The notes under the pieces are model-generated. The model was not told where the DNA came from and searched no databases. It worked only from the letters and a program-made list of their open reading frames with translations. Position numbers and translations under genes: made by a program. 64,000 nucleotides of DNA from Roseibium aggregatum (GTDB lineage Bacteria; Pseudomonadota; Alphaproteobacteria; Rhizobiales; Stappiaceae), in the NCBI RefSeq assembly GCF_017309185.1, contig NZ_JAEKJZ010000001.1:806001-870000 (forward strand). Direction: 5' to 3'. Positions 15,568-25,944 of the stretch are shown here, piece by piece (position 1 is the stretch's first letter; every line of letters starts with the position of its first letter).

Positions 15568-16262
15568 AACCCCTGATAGGCGTTTCGACCTCGGCACGTG
15601 GCGGCTGGCGGTCGTTCCTAGCCATCCGTTTCGCCCTTTGGCGGGCCGGAGCGAAGGCTTTGCGCATCACCGCCGACACCTCTTACGATCTGGATAGCCT
15701 TGATGGCCTGATTGCGGGAGGTGGAGACGACATCAGCGCGACGCTTTACGGCGGAGAACTCATGCCGGACGTCCGGCTGGATCCCGAAAGGGACGCCCTG
15801 GAAAAACCTCTCATCCGGTCCGCCGTCGCGCGCGGTCTCCCGGTTCTCGGGATCTGCCGGGGCGCCCAGATGATCAACGTAAGCCTCGGCGGCACGCTGC
15901 ACGCGGATGTCCGGGAGGTTTCGGAAGACGTCCCGAGTTACCGGACCGTCCTGCCACGCAGAAAGATCGACGTGGACGACGGATCATGGCTTGGGTCTGT
16001 TCTGACGTGCTGCGATTGCCGTGTGAATGCCTTGCACCACCAGGCGGTCAAGGAACTGGGAGAAGGCTTGCGGATCAGCGCGACCGACGAATACGGGATC
16101 GTGCAGGCCATCGAAATGCGCTCGCGTTCCCAGGTGATCGGCGTTCAGTGGCATCCGGAGCTGATGCCCTTTGCCAGGGATCAGCTCAATCTGTTCCGCT
16201 GGCTCGTCGACCGCGCCCGTAATCGGGCGCCTGAAACGCAACATTTCGCCCTCTTCGCCTGA
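15564..16262 (+). CDS. Peptidase C26 / class I glutamine amidotransferase-like hydrolase
   Basis: This 232-residue protein has the class I amidotransferase fold of the gamma-glutamyl hydrolase (C26, PuuD-like) branch. It carries the nucleophile elbow LGICRGAQM with C98 and the second part of the triad, VQWHPEL, with H197 and E199. Early strand GLIAGGGDDIS matches the family oxyanion region. C26 enzymes cleave gamma-glutamyl bonds. Because it is coupled to the amidoligase gene, it may remove or trim what the amidoligase adds, or supply ammonia. It is cytoplasmic, with no signal peptide. Confidence 0.9.
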   Translation: MKPLIGVSTSARGGWRSFLAIRFALWRAGAKALRITADTSYDLDSLDGLIAGGGDDISATLYGGELMPDVRLDPERDALEKPLIRSAVARGLPVLGICRGAQMINVSLGGTLHADVREVSEDVPSYRTVLPRRKIDVDDGSWLGSVLTCCDCRVNALHHQAVKELGEGLRISATDEYGIVQAIEMRSRSQVIGVQWHPELMPFARDQLNLFRWLVDRARNRAPETQHFALFA

Positions 16263-16287
16263 CGATGCCTGCCCGGACAAGAGTGGG

Positions 16288-16890
16288 CTAACCGATGAAA
16301 CGGCTGACTTCGAAACCTGTTCCGACCGGTAGGAGAACGGTTTCGATGCCCGGCTTTTCGCGCAGCGCCCTGGCGTAGGCGCGAATGTTGTCCCCGCCCG
16401 GCCGGATCATGTTGTCCGCAACGATGAGCGCGCCGGGGTTGAGCTTTTCGTAGAAGAGGTCGAGGCAGGGAACATACAGGTCCTTCCAGAGATCCAGAAA
16501 GACGAAGTCGAGCTTGAAAGGCAGCCTGGCGATCAGGTCGAGCGCATCGCCGACCTGAAAGTCTACCGCATCGCCAAGCCCCGCCTTGACGGCCATGTCC
16601 CGCGCGTAGGTGCTTTTGTAGTCGAGCTGTTCCATGGTGATCAGCCGGCCATTAGCGGCCTGTGCCGCTTCGGCGAGCCAGATCGTGGAATGGCCGAACG
16701 ATGTGCCGATCTCCAGAACAACCGGGGCTTCAAGGCTCCTGACCAGAATGTTCAGGAACCGCCCCGCGTCGGGACCGATGGCCCGCATGCGCATGTCTCT
16801 GCCGTCCGGATCGGTCTGACCGATGCCGGACCGCTCGGCGGCGATCCGGGCTTCATAGGCCGCCAGGACCTCGACCACTTGTTTGTCCAT
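16288..16890 (-). CDS. Class I SAM-dependent methyltransferase (O-methyltransferase-like)
   Basis: This product of 200 residues from the ATG at 16890 (MDKQVVEVLAAYEARI) has a Rossmann methyltransferase core. The SAM site is VLEIGTSFGHSTIWLA, the acidic end of strand two lies in LITMEQLDYKS, and motif FVFLDLWKDLYVPCLDLF follows. This matches the YrrM/catechol-O-methyltransferase-like group. The open frame extends to 16989 inside the PadR gene; the start used leaves a 19-base gap after the PadR stop. It is probably the second gene of an operon with padR, and the substrate is unknown. Confidence 0.85.
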   Translation of the reverse strand: MDKQVVEVLAAYEARIAAERSGIGQTDPDGRDMRMRAIGPDAGRFLNILVRSLEAPVVLEIGTSFGHSTIWLAEAAQAANGRLITMEQLDYKSTYARDMAVKAGLGDAVDFQVGDALDLIARLPFKLDFVFLDLWKDLYVPCLDLFYEKLNPGALIVADNMIRPGGDNIRAYARALREKPGIETVLLPVGTGFEVSRFIG

Positions 16891-16909
16891 GAAATGTCTC
16901 AAGGTTGGT

Positions 16910-17482
16910 TTACGCTTGTTCCGCCAGCTTCCGGGCGGCCTCGTCGATGATTGCCGCGATTTCCTTGATCTGCGCTTCGCCGGCGTCACCTTCTTCCAGC
17001 CGGTCGTACAAGGCCGATTTCAGGGATTTCATTGCCAGCAGAATGTCCTCGGGGACATCGGAGGCCTTTACGGCGGGCGCCTTGCGGCTGAGCAGGTCTT
17101 CCACCGATGCCTGATTGGCGGTCAGAAAGGCTTCGCCCTCCGGGGTGATGCTCGAGAGCTTTCTGTTGTTCTCGTCCGGCTCGATGACGGCATAGCCCAT
17201 GTCCTCAAGCCAGGCGAGTGTCGGATAGACGACGCCGGGGCTTGGCGTGTAATTGCCCTCGAAACGCTCGTCCAGCGCCTTGATGATGTCGTAGCCGTGG
17301 CGCGGCTTCTCCGCGATCATGGCCAGCATCAGGAGCCGCAATTCGCCGTAGTCGAACAGACGGTTGCGCCGGCCTCCGCGGCCGTGACGTTTCATGTGTC
17401 CCATGCCGCGTCCGCCATGGCGTCCCCGGCCTCTTCCGGGCCCTTTAGGATGGCCCCTCTCCATATGATGTTCGTTTCTCAT
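16910..17482 (-). CDS. PadR family transcriptional regulator
   Basis: This 190-residue repressor-type protein has a low-complexity Gly/Arg/His-rich N-terminus (about 1-40: HPKGPGRGRGRHGGRG and similar). The PadR winged helix follows, with RLLMLAMIAEKPRHGYDIIK and PSPGVVYPTLAWLEDMGYAV. The C-terminal helix region (about 140-190) would dimerise. The His/Arg/Gly-rich head resembles PadR members such as the YqjI type, where such tails bind metals. A perfect 18-bp palindrome lies directly upstream (17495-17512), consistent with autorepression and control of the downstream methyltransferase. Confidence 0.9.
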   Translation of the reverse strand: MRNEHHMERGHPKGPGRGRGRHGGRGMGHMKRHGRGGRRNRLFDYGELRLLMLAMIAEKPRHGYDIIKALDERFEGNYTPSPGVVYPTLAWLEDMGYAVIEPDENNRKLSSITPEGEAFLTANQASVEDLLSRKAPAVKASDVPEDILLAMKSLKSALYDRLEEGDAGEAQIKEIAAIIDEAARKLAEQA

Positions 17483-17494
17483 GCTCTCGATATA

Positions 17495-17512
17495 ATTCAG
17501 ATATATCTGAAT
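17495..17512. promoter_or_regulatory. Palindromic operator, probably for PadR
   Basis: ATTCAGATATATCTGAAT is an exact 18-bp inverted repeat beginning 13 bases before the padR start codon. It is embedded in the only strongly AT-rich stretch nearby (GATATA boxes at 17489 and 17516). PadR repressors bind such ATAT-centred palindromes and usually repress their own gene. Confidence 0.75.
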
Positions 17513-17560
17513 TCAAGATATATCAAAAAATTTAGTGGTCGGTTCAGTTTGTCGACCAGC

Positions 17561-17767
17561 CCTCGGATTGTCATTCCGGACAAGTAAGGCGTTAGCCGCG
17601 CGCAGATCCGGAACCCAGACATATTCCGCGCCGAAGGCGCTCAATGCTCCAATCTCAATGGATAGATATGAGATTGGTGCTCGCTGCCGCTCGCGCTGAT
17701 CGCTGGATTCCGGCTCACGCGATGCCGTTTCGCGGCACGCTGGCCGGAATGACGGCACGAGGTTTGT
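17561..17767. repeat. Dispersed ~207-bp palindromic repeat, copy 2
   Basis: This copy starts near GTCATTCCGG (17570) and ends near CCGGAATGAC (17743-17752) as inverted termini. It aligns with copy 1 at 173-381 along its whole length, with most differences in the middle. It lies between the PadR promoter region and the 3' end of the gene at 17780, so it is intergenic like copy 1. Confidence 0.8.
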
Positions 17768-17779
17768 AAGCGGGCTCGC

Positions 17780-18403
17780 TCACGCACCTTGCCGCAAAGG
17801 GGCGTGCACTTCCTTGAGAAAGGGCAGGAAACCGTCGAGGAAACGTGTCGTGGCAGGCATGAAGTGGCTGCCGTGGTGATACATCGGATCGAGCGAAGTG
17901 ATCAGCATGCGGCCGGGGGTCGAAACAGTATCCTCGTAGAAGATCGATCCGAAATCACCGACATCCACCAGGGAAACAGCTCCCTCCGGCACTTTGAAAT
18001 AACCGTGGTAATGCCAGGTGAAGTCGGCGAGCGAGAGCCGGCGCAGCAGCGGATGGTCCGGCGCGGCCACCTTGAGGCCGATCTCGTCGCCTTCCAGCCA
18101 CCACCAGAAATTCGTCGGCGTATCGGTCCAGTAAACTCCGGGCAGCCATTCCGGGTGGCCGGTCGAGCCCATGGCGACGACCGTTTTGCCACTCGCCAGA
18201 AAGGCCGCGATCTGGTCTTTTCTGGGCTTCATGATCGAAGGATCGGTGCGGCAGGAAACGAGCAGGACATCGATGTCGCTCAAGTCCGCGTCGGCGAGTT
18301 CCCGCGTGTAGATGATCCGGTCGAAATGGTCCCTGTATCGGTCTTCGTAGATGGTGCGGTGGTGATAATAGGTGCCTGCGTCGAGGACGGCGAGCCTGGT
18401 CAT
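17780..18403 (-). CDS. Amidotransferase-fold-like protein linked to an ABC importer
   Basis: This 207-residue cytoplasmic protein begins MTRLAVLDAGTYYHHRTIYE. It has DIDVLLVSCRTD and a strand-turn GKTVVAMGSTGHPEWLPGVY. The alternating strands and the glycine-rich turn suggest the class I amidotransferase/ThuA-like fold, but no GxCxG nucleophile elbow is evident, so a catalytic role is not supported. It is aromatic-rich (TNFWWWLEGDE). The ATG overlaps the stop of the preceding gene by four bases. It closes the operon that begins with the permease at 22419. I do not recognise a named family. Confidence 0.6.
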   Translation of the reverse strand: MTRLAVLDAGTYYHHRTIYEDRYRDHFDRIIYTRELADADLSDIDVLLVSCRTDPSIMKPRKDQIAAFLASGKTVVAMGSTGHPEWLPGVYWTDTPTNFWWWLEGDEIGLKVAAPDHPLLRRLSLADFTWHYHGYFKVPEGAVSLVDVGDFGSIFYEDTVSTPGRMLITSLDPMYHHGSHFMPATTRFLDGFLPFLKEVHAPLRQGA

Positions 18404-19011
18404 TGAAACTCTCCCGATCCGGCGGCCCAGGCGCAAAGCTGCGGTGCGATGCGCGCCGTCGTGTCTTGTGAACCGACATACATCCACAAATCGTTGCCTG
18501 CATGCATGAAGATGCGGCCGCCGCCCGGCCGCTCGTAGACCCAGTCGCAGGGCAGGCGGTCGGGGCCGACACCGTGAAGAAGGATGGCGCCTTCGGGTGG
18601 AGGGTTGCAGCCGCGCGCGTAAAAGCCGGCGACGCCGCGCCGGTAGGTCAGTTCCTCGGTCGCGACCCCTTCGAAGACCGGGTGCTCTTTAAGTCGATAT
18701 ATCTGAAGTGCATCAAGATTGAAGCGGTCGAGCGGCTGGAAGGTGTGAAACTCCGGCAACATCGGCCAGGCGACATGGCCGTTGAAGACCAGCGTGCCAC
18801 CCCCGTCCAGAAATCGCTCGATCTTGGCCGTCAGGGTGCCGAAGAAGCGCTGGTCGAGATGCGCGGGCAGGCAGAGCGCGCGGTAGGGCGTCAGATCCAC
18901 CGTCTCGAGCGCGTAATGCTCGATCGTGTCGATATCGGGGACATGATCGCCGACATCGGGGAGATCGTTGCCGGCCCCCTTGATGGGTTTCAAAAACAGG
19001 CACGAAGCCAT
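18400..19011 (-). CDS. Second amidotransferase-fold-like protein of the same operon
   Basis: This 203-residue protein includes TPYRALCLPAHLDQRFF and IERFLDGGGTLVFNGHVAWP. The pattern of a strand, a helix and a glycine turn is typical of the class I amidotransferase-like or ThuA-like fold. It is followed by LPCDWVYERPGGGRIFMHAG. No catalytic cysteine elbow is clear. It resembles the downstream neighbour in layout rather than in close sequence. Both lie directly after the solute-binding protein gene and share its strand, which suggests a role in handling the imported compound. Confidence 0.6.
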   Translation of the reverse strand: MASCLFLKPIKGAGNDLPDVGDHVPDIDTIEHYALETVDLTPYRALCLPAHLDQRFFGTLTAKIERFLDGGGTLVFNGHVAWPMLPEFHTFQPLDRFNLDALQIYRLKEHPVFEGVATEELTYRRGVAGFYARGCNPPPEGAILLHGVGPDRLPCDWVYERPGGGRIFMHAGNDLWMYVGSQDTTARIAPQLCAWAAGSGEFQ

Positions 19012-19071
19012 GGAATACTCCGGGATAAGACCCGGACGGACGGACCGTCCGGGCGGTTGGCCTGTCTGGGG

Positions 19072-20613
19072 TCAGTTCTTCGTCGCGTTCTTGAAGTTGT
19101 AGAAGAAACCGGACGGATGAACCTGGTAGCCGCTGACGTCCTTGCTGGAAGCGGCCACATAGATCTTGTGCACCAGCGGAATGATCGGGGCGTCCTGCTG
19201 CAGGATTTCCTGTGCCTTGGCATAGGTTTCCATCGCTTCCGGCCCGGCGTCCAGCGTGCGGCCCTTGTCGACAAGGGCGTCGAACTCCAGATTGGACCAG
19301 TTCTGGTAATTGAGACCGGCCTTGGAGTGGAACTGGGACTTCAGGTGAAGGTCCGGGTGACCGGTCATTTCCGGGGTCCAGAAGACGACGGAAACGTCAT
19401 AATCGCCCTGTTTCACCAGATCGAGCATGCCGGCCCAGGTGAAAAGCTCGACCTTCGTCTTGATGCCCTGCTGCTCCAGGAGCGCGGCCATGGTCTCGGT
19501 GATCGGCGCCATTTCCGCGCGGCTCGAATAACTCAGGATGCGCAAGGTGAGCGGCTTGCCGTCCTTTTCCCAGGTGGTGCCGTTCTTTTCGTAACCGGCT
19601 TCCTTCAACAGGTCGCCCGCGCGCTCCGTGTCGAAGCTGTAGCTGGAAATTTCCTTCGCCGCCCAGGGGAAATCGTCCGGGAAGAACGTCCAGGCCGGTT
19701 TGCCGATCCCGTCGAGCGCGCCCTTGACCAGGATCTCGCGGTCAACCATCAGGTTCACTGCCTGTCGAACCTTCGGATCGTGCAGAACGCTTTTGTCGCC
19801 CGCGTTGAAGGCGCCGTAATAGAGCCCGGCGCTCGGTTCCATATAGACCTTGAAGTTCTCGTCCGCCTTCATGCGCGCCACGTCGGACGGCAGCAGATGA
19901 ACGACGAAATCGACTTCGCCGGTCTCAAGAGCCAGGGCACGGGCGTTGTGATCGGGGATGTAACGGTAGACGATCTCGTCCAGCTTCGGCGCTTCGCCCC
20001 AGTAGTTTTCGTTGCGTACAACCGTGGTGCGGTCCTGCTTCTTGTAATCCTCGAACACCCAGGGGCCGGTGCCGACCGGTTTGACGAACTCACCGTTTTC
20101 GTCGAAGGACGAGGCCGCGTAGATCACGGTGATGGCGTCTGTGAGCTGGTTCGGCAGGGCCGAGAAGGGTTCGGCGGTCTCGATTTCCAGCACTGTGTCG
20201 GAGACGGCGCGGATGTCCTTGACGTTCAGGAGATCGGCCGCATAGGGCAGGAGCGCGATCACCCGTTCCAGAGAGAATTTCGCCGCTTCCGCGTTGAACG
20301 CGCTGCCGTCATGGAAGGTGACACCGTCGCGCAGCTCAAAGCGCCAGACTGTCGGCGACACGCGTTCCCAGGAGGTGGCGAGACCCGGAACCAGATTCAT
20401 GTCGAAATCCAGCTTGATCAGCGTGTCCAGGATTTCGCTTTCGTTGAAGAACCGGCTGCGGCGCGGCTTCATGGAAAGCGGCAGGGCTTCCCACATGGTG
20501 GCGACGGTCAGTGTCTTGCCGTCCTCCGCCAGGGCCGGAGCCTGCGGCAGGGCGAATGTTGTGGTGGCGGCGAGTGCGAAGGCAAGACGGGCCAGAGTGC
20601 GGCGGGTAATCAC
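19072..20613 (-). CDS. ABC importer solute-binding protein, oligopeptide/nickel type (SBP_bac_5)
   Basis: This 513-residue family 5 extracytoplasmic binding protein (DppA/OppA/NikA-like) has a signal peptide (about 1-29) rich in alanine with a cleavage near ALAEDG. Typical blocks are FELRDGVTFHDGSAFNAEAA, NEKYW-like VVRNENYWGEAPKLDEIVYR and VRQAVNLMVDREILV. The start is GTG at 20613, with AAGGAGAT seven bases upstream; no ATG fits. It is encoded 4 bases after the permease stop, so permeases and binding protein form one operon. The ligand is not predictable; peptides, opines and nickel complexes are possible for this family. Confidence 0.9.
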   Translation of the reverse strand: MITRRTLARLAFALAATTTFALPQAPALAEDGKTLTVATMWEALPLSMKPRRSRFFNESEILDTLIKLDFDMNLVPGLATSWERVSPTVWRFELRDGVTFHDGSAFNAEAAKFSLERVIALLPYAADLLNVKDIRAVSDTVLEIETAEPFSALPNQLTDAITVIYAASSFDENGEFVKPVGTGPWVFEDYKKQDRTTVVRNENYWGEAPKLDEIVYRYIPDHNARALALETGEVDFVVHLLPSDVARMKADENFKVYMEPSAGLYYGAFNAGDKSVLHDPKVRQAVNLMVDREILVKGALDGIGKPAWTFFPDDFPWAAKEISSYSFDTERAGDLLKEAGYEKNGTTWEKDGKPLTLRILSYSSRAEMAPITETMAALLEQQGIKTKVELFTWAGMLDLVKQGDYDVSVVFWTPEMTGHPDLHLKSQFHSKAGLNYQNWSNLEFDALVDKGRTLDAGPEAMETYAKAQEILQQDAPIIPLVHKIYVAASSKDVSGYQVHPSGFFYNFKNATKN

Positions 20614-20617
20614 GGAG

Positions 20618-21481
20618 TCATCTCCTTGGCTTTAGGGTCGATTTGGGGAGGGTTAGAAGGCTGGTTTGGCGGGAGCGGAAGCGGTCGCCGATCCCGTCGC
20701 CCAGCAGGTTGATGGCCATGACAAAGCCCATGATCGTGAACCCGGGCGCCATGACGAGATAGGGGTGGCTGCGCATGTGGCCGCGCGCGTCCGCGATCAT
20801 ACGGCCCCATTCCGCAGTGCCCGGCTCGACGCCGAGCCCGAGAAAACTCAGGCCTGCGAAGGCCAGGATCACCCAGGAGAGCGAATAGGCGCTCATGGTC
20901 AGGAGCGGGCCGAAGATGTTCGGCAGGAGGTGCCTGCGGATGATCCGGCTTCGCGGCGACCCGAGCGCTTCGGCGGCCTGAACGTAGAGCTTGGCCCGCT
21001 CCACCAGGATCATGTTGCGGACGAGGCGCGCATATTCCGTCCAGTGCACGGCGGCGAGCGAAACGATGACCGCGGCAAGTCCGAGACCCATGACGCCGGC
21101 GATGATCATGGCGATCGCGAGCGCCGGCAGCACCGAAAGACCCTCGCAGAAACGCATCAGCAGCCGGTCCGGCCAGCCGCCGAGATAGCCGGAAACGGTG
21201 CCGAGAAGAGTGCCGAAGGAGGCCGCCGCCAGGACGACCAGAAGGGCGGAGCCCGCCGTCAGCCGTCCGGCGTAGAGCAGCCGGGAGAAGACGTCGCGGC
21301 CCATCTGGTCCGTCCCGAGCGGGTGGCTCCAGGACGGTGGGATGAGGCGGTTGAGGATGTCGATCTGATCCGGCGGGTGGGGCGCAAGGACTGGAGCGGC
21401 CACCACGGCAAGCACGAGAATCGCGAGCAGGCCGGATTTGGACACTCCACTGAACGGGCCGCTGTCCAGGTGCTTGCGCAT
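20618..21481 (-). CDS. ABC importer permease, DppC/OppC type
   Basis: This 287-residue inner-membrane permease has five to six helices and the binding-protein-dependent transport signature (EAA loop) AAEALGSPRSRIIRRHLLPN. The N-terminus has the DppC-type soluble start and the segment HPLGTDQMGRDVFSRLLYAG. The ATG at 21481 shares one base with the stop of the preceding permease (TGATG). Longer reading frames upstream are the antisense-free shadow of that gene. It pairs with the DppB-type permease upstream. Confidence 0.92.
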   Translation of the reverse strand: MRKHLDSGPFSGVSKSGLLAILVLAVVAAPVLAPHPPDQIDILNRLIPPSWSHPLGTDQMGRDVFSRLLYAGRLTAGSALLVVLAAASFGTLLGTVSGYLGGWPDRLLMRFCEGLSVLPALAIAMIIAGVMGLGLAAVIVSLAAVHWTEYARLVRNMILVERAKLYVQAAEALGSPRSRIIRRHLLPNIFGPLLTMSAYSLSWVILAFAGLSFLGLGVEPGTAEWGRMIADARGHMRSHPYLVMAPGFTIMGFVMAINLLGDGIGDRFRSRQTSLLTLPKSTLKPRR

Positions 21482-22419
21482 CAGATCGCCTCCTGGACGC
21501 GCGGGTCGACCAGAGCGACCAGGTAGTCGACCAGAAGGTTGATGACGATATAGCCGCAGGCGATCACCAGAAAGCAGGTCTGGATCAGCGGATAGTCCCG
21601 GTTGAGCAGGGAGTCCACCAGAAGGCTGCCGATGCCCGGCCAGGCGAAGATCGTCTCGATGATGATCATGCCGTCGAAGGCGCGGGCGAATTGCAGGCCG
21701 GTCAGGGTCAGCACCGGCGGCAGGATGTTCGGCAGCGCATGGCCCAACAGTACGCGTGTCTGGCTGAGTCCCTTCGCCCGTGCGGTGCGGATATAGGGGT
21801 GATGGAACTCGTCGAGCAGCCGGGCGCGAACGAAGCGGGCGATCACACCGGTCATGGTGGTGGCAATCACCAGCGTCGGCATGACAGCGTGGGCAAGCGT
21901 GCCATGGCCTGAACTCGGCAGCCAGCCCAGGAACAGCGAAAAGAAAAGCGCCAGCAGCAGGGCATACCAGAAATTCGGGATCGACAGGCCGACCACGCTT
22001 GCCGCGGCCAGCAGCCGGTCGCAGATCCCGCCGGCGTGATAAGCGCAGAAGCATCCGAGCGGGACTGCCAGGACGAGTGCCAGCCCGATGGACAGAAGGG
22101 CCAGGGTAAGGGAGCGTTCGATCCGCAGCAGAATATCGGCGGAGACTTCCTCGCCGGTGACGAACGACCGGCCGAGATCGCCGGTCAGCGTATCGCCGAG
22201 CCAGCGCAGATATTGAACAGGCAGCGGATCGTTAAAGCCGTTTTCCGCCGCGAATTTCTGGACCGCGGATTGATCGGGCAAGGTGCCGTCCATCTGGGAC
22301 AACAGCAGCACTTCCGCGAAGTCCCCCGGCAAAAGCCGCAAGAGGGCGAAGCCCGCGATGGAGACCAGCAGGAGCAGTATTAGCGATTGGACAAGCCGAT
22401 GGCTCAGCTGTCGAAGCAT
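21481..22419 (-). CDS. ABC importer permease, DppB/OppB type
   Basis: This 312-residue permease has six helices and the EAA loop TARAKGLSQTRVLLGHALPN. The N-terminal signature is SIAGFALLRLLPGDFAEVLL, with PGD as in DppB. The open frame reaches a TTG at 22467, but the ATG at 22419 (MLRQLSHRLVQSL) gives the usual family N-terminus, so it is used. No ATPase gene occurs in this operon (22419 to 17780), so the importer must borrow ATP-binding subunits encoded elsewhere. Confidence 0.9.
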   Translation of the reverse strand: MLRQLSHRLVQSLILLLLVSIAGFALLRLLPGDFAEVLLLSQMDGTLPDQSAVQKFAAENGFNDPLPVQYLRWLGDTLTGDLGRSFVTGEEVSADILLRIERSLTLALLSIGLALVLAVPLGCFCAYHAGGICDRLLAAASVVGLSIPNFWYALLLALFFSLFLGWLPSSGHGTLAHAVMPTLVIATTMTGVIARFVRARLLDEFHHPYIRTARAKGLSQTRVLLGHALPNILPPVLTLTGLQFARAFDGMIIIETIFAWPGIGSLLVDSLLNRDYPLIQTCFLVIACGYIVINLLVDYLVALVDPRVQEAI

Positions 22420-22570
22420 GACTTTTGCGCTGCCCGGCTGGTTGAGATTTAAAGTGGAGAGAAACAATCATATTTCGAGGGGCTCTGTCGAGAGGAGGAG
22501 TGTAAAAAACTTGAAAAATTTACTCAGAAATAAATCGACGCAGAGCAGATGGGGGAGAGAGGCAGGAGGC

Positions 22571-22607
22571 AAAAAAATGGCCACCCCCGCATGACGCGGG
22601 GATGGCC
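22571..22607 (-). terminator. Rho-independent terminator of katG
   Basis: GGCCA (22579-22583) and CCCCGC pair with GCGGGG and TGGCC (22596-22607), with one mismatch and an ATGAC loop. On the minus strand seven T residues follow (22571-22577 complement). It lies 24 bases after the katG stop. Confidence 0.85.
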
Positions 22608-22630
22608 TTTGTTTTCAGATTGCCGGGAGA

Positions 22631-24907
<2,277 letters not shown>

Positions 24908-24924
24908 TCACGCTCTGGGCTTGT

Positions 24925-24975
24925 TTATAGCACTGTTTAGAATTAGATGAATTTTAAAGTTCTAATCGTAGCGAT
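24925..24975. promoter_or_regulatory. Probable OxyR operator between katG and oxyR
   Basis: The AT-rich 195-bp space between the divergent starts contains TTAGAA (24937-24942) and TTCTAA (24960-24965) as an inverted pair. Further ATAG/CTAA-like half-sites (TTATAGC, ATTAGATG, TCTAATCG) lie nearby. OxyR tetramers bind four such half-sites spaced by one helical turn. I cannot score the match exactly. Confidence 0.5.
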
Positions 24976-25003
24976 AAGAAATGCTTATGAATGAGGTAAG
25001 TCC

Positions 25004-25891
25004 ATGATTGGCTTGACGATGAAGCACCTGCGCTATTTTGAAGCGCTTTCCCGCCACGGCCACTTCGGCCGCGCGGCGGAGGCTTGCGGCATTTCGCAAC
25101 CCGCTCTTTCAGTTCAGATCAAGGAACTGGAGGAGCTGCTGGGCGCGCCGCTGATCGAGCGTGGGGCGCGCCAGATTCGCCTTAGCGGGCTGGGCGAGGC
25201 GCTGGCCGAACGCGCCCGCGGCATCCTCAGGTCCGTGGACGAACTGGGCGATCTTGCACGTGCCTCGCGCGGGTCCCTGACAGGGCGGTTGAGGATCGGT
25301 GTTATTCCGACAATCGCCCCCTACCTTCTGCCACGCCTGATCAAGGAACTTGGCGCACGCAATCCGGATCTCGACATCCGCCTGAGGGAAACGGTGACCC
25401 AGACACTGCTCCGGGATCTCAACGAAGGCCGGATGGACATGGCCATCGTTGCGCTGCCGGTTTCCGAACCCGCCTTGCACGAAGAGCCGTTGTGCGAGGA
25501 AGAGTTCATGCTGGTGCGCGCACGGGAGGACGCCGGCAAGCCGGTTCCCAACGCGGACGGTCTGCGCGAGATGCGCCTGCTTCTGCTGGAAGAGGGCCAT
25601 TGCTTCCGCGATCAGGCCTTGTCCTTCTGCAGCCCGGCGACCCTCGCCCCGCGCGATCTGATGGAAGGGAGTTCTCTATCCACCCTGGTTCAGATGGTCG
25701 GGGCCGGCATCGGTGTGACGCTGATCCCGGAAATGGCCGTGGAGACGGAGACGCGCTCGGCGGAAGTCGCCGTCGTGCGCCTGCCGGCTCCGCGTCCGAA
25801 ACGCACGGTCGGCATGGTCTGGCGCAAGAGCAACCCGCTTGCGCCGCAATTGACCGAGATTGCGGAAATGATACGCCGGAAAGTGCTTTAG
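25004..25891 (+). CDS. oxyR: OxyR, peroxide-sensing LysR-type regulator
   Basis: This 295-residue LysR-type regulator has an N-terminal HTH (HFGRAAEACGISQPALSVQI) and a C-terminal effector domain. The redox pair is C200 and C209 in EEGHCFRDQALSFC, the same spacing as E. coli OxyR C199/C208, so peroxide forms the activating disulphide. The start at 25004 has GAGGTAA in front. It diverges from katG and very likely activates it. Confidence 0.96.
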   Translation: MIGLTMKHLRYFEALSRHGHFGRAAEACGISQPALSVQIKELEELLGAPLIERGARQIRLSGLGEALAERARGILRSVDELGDLARASRGSLTGRLRIGVIPTIAPYLLPRLIKELGARNPDLDIRLRETVTQTLLRDLNEGRMDMAIVALPVSEPALHEEPLCEEEFMLVRAREDAGKPVPNADGLREMRLLLLEEGHCFRDQALSFCSPATLAPRDLMEGSSLSTLVQMVGAGIGVTLIPEMAVETETRSAEVAVVRLPAPRPKRTVGMVWRKSNPLAPQLTEIAEMIRRKVL

Positions 25892-25944
25892 GGGACGGAC
25901 CCAGGAAGAGGTGCTCAAGAAGTTTCTGGGGTAGCTTCGGACGT

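Noticed and set aside
18502..20712. A 736-codon open frame on the plus strand
   Set aside because: It is antisense to the family 5 binding-protein gene and its neighbours, with Arg/Gly/Asp-rich composition and no domain; it reflects high GC third positions.
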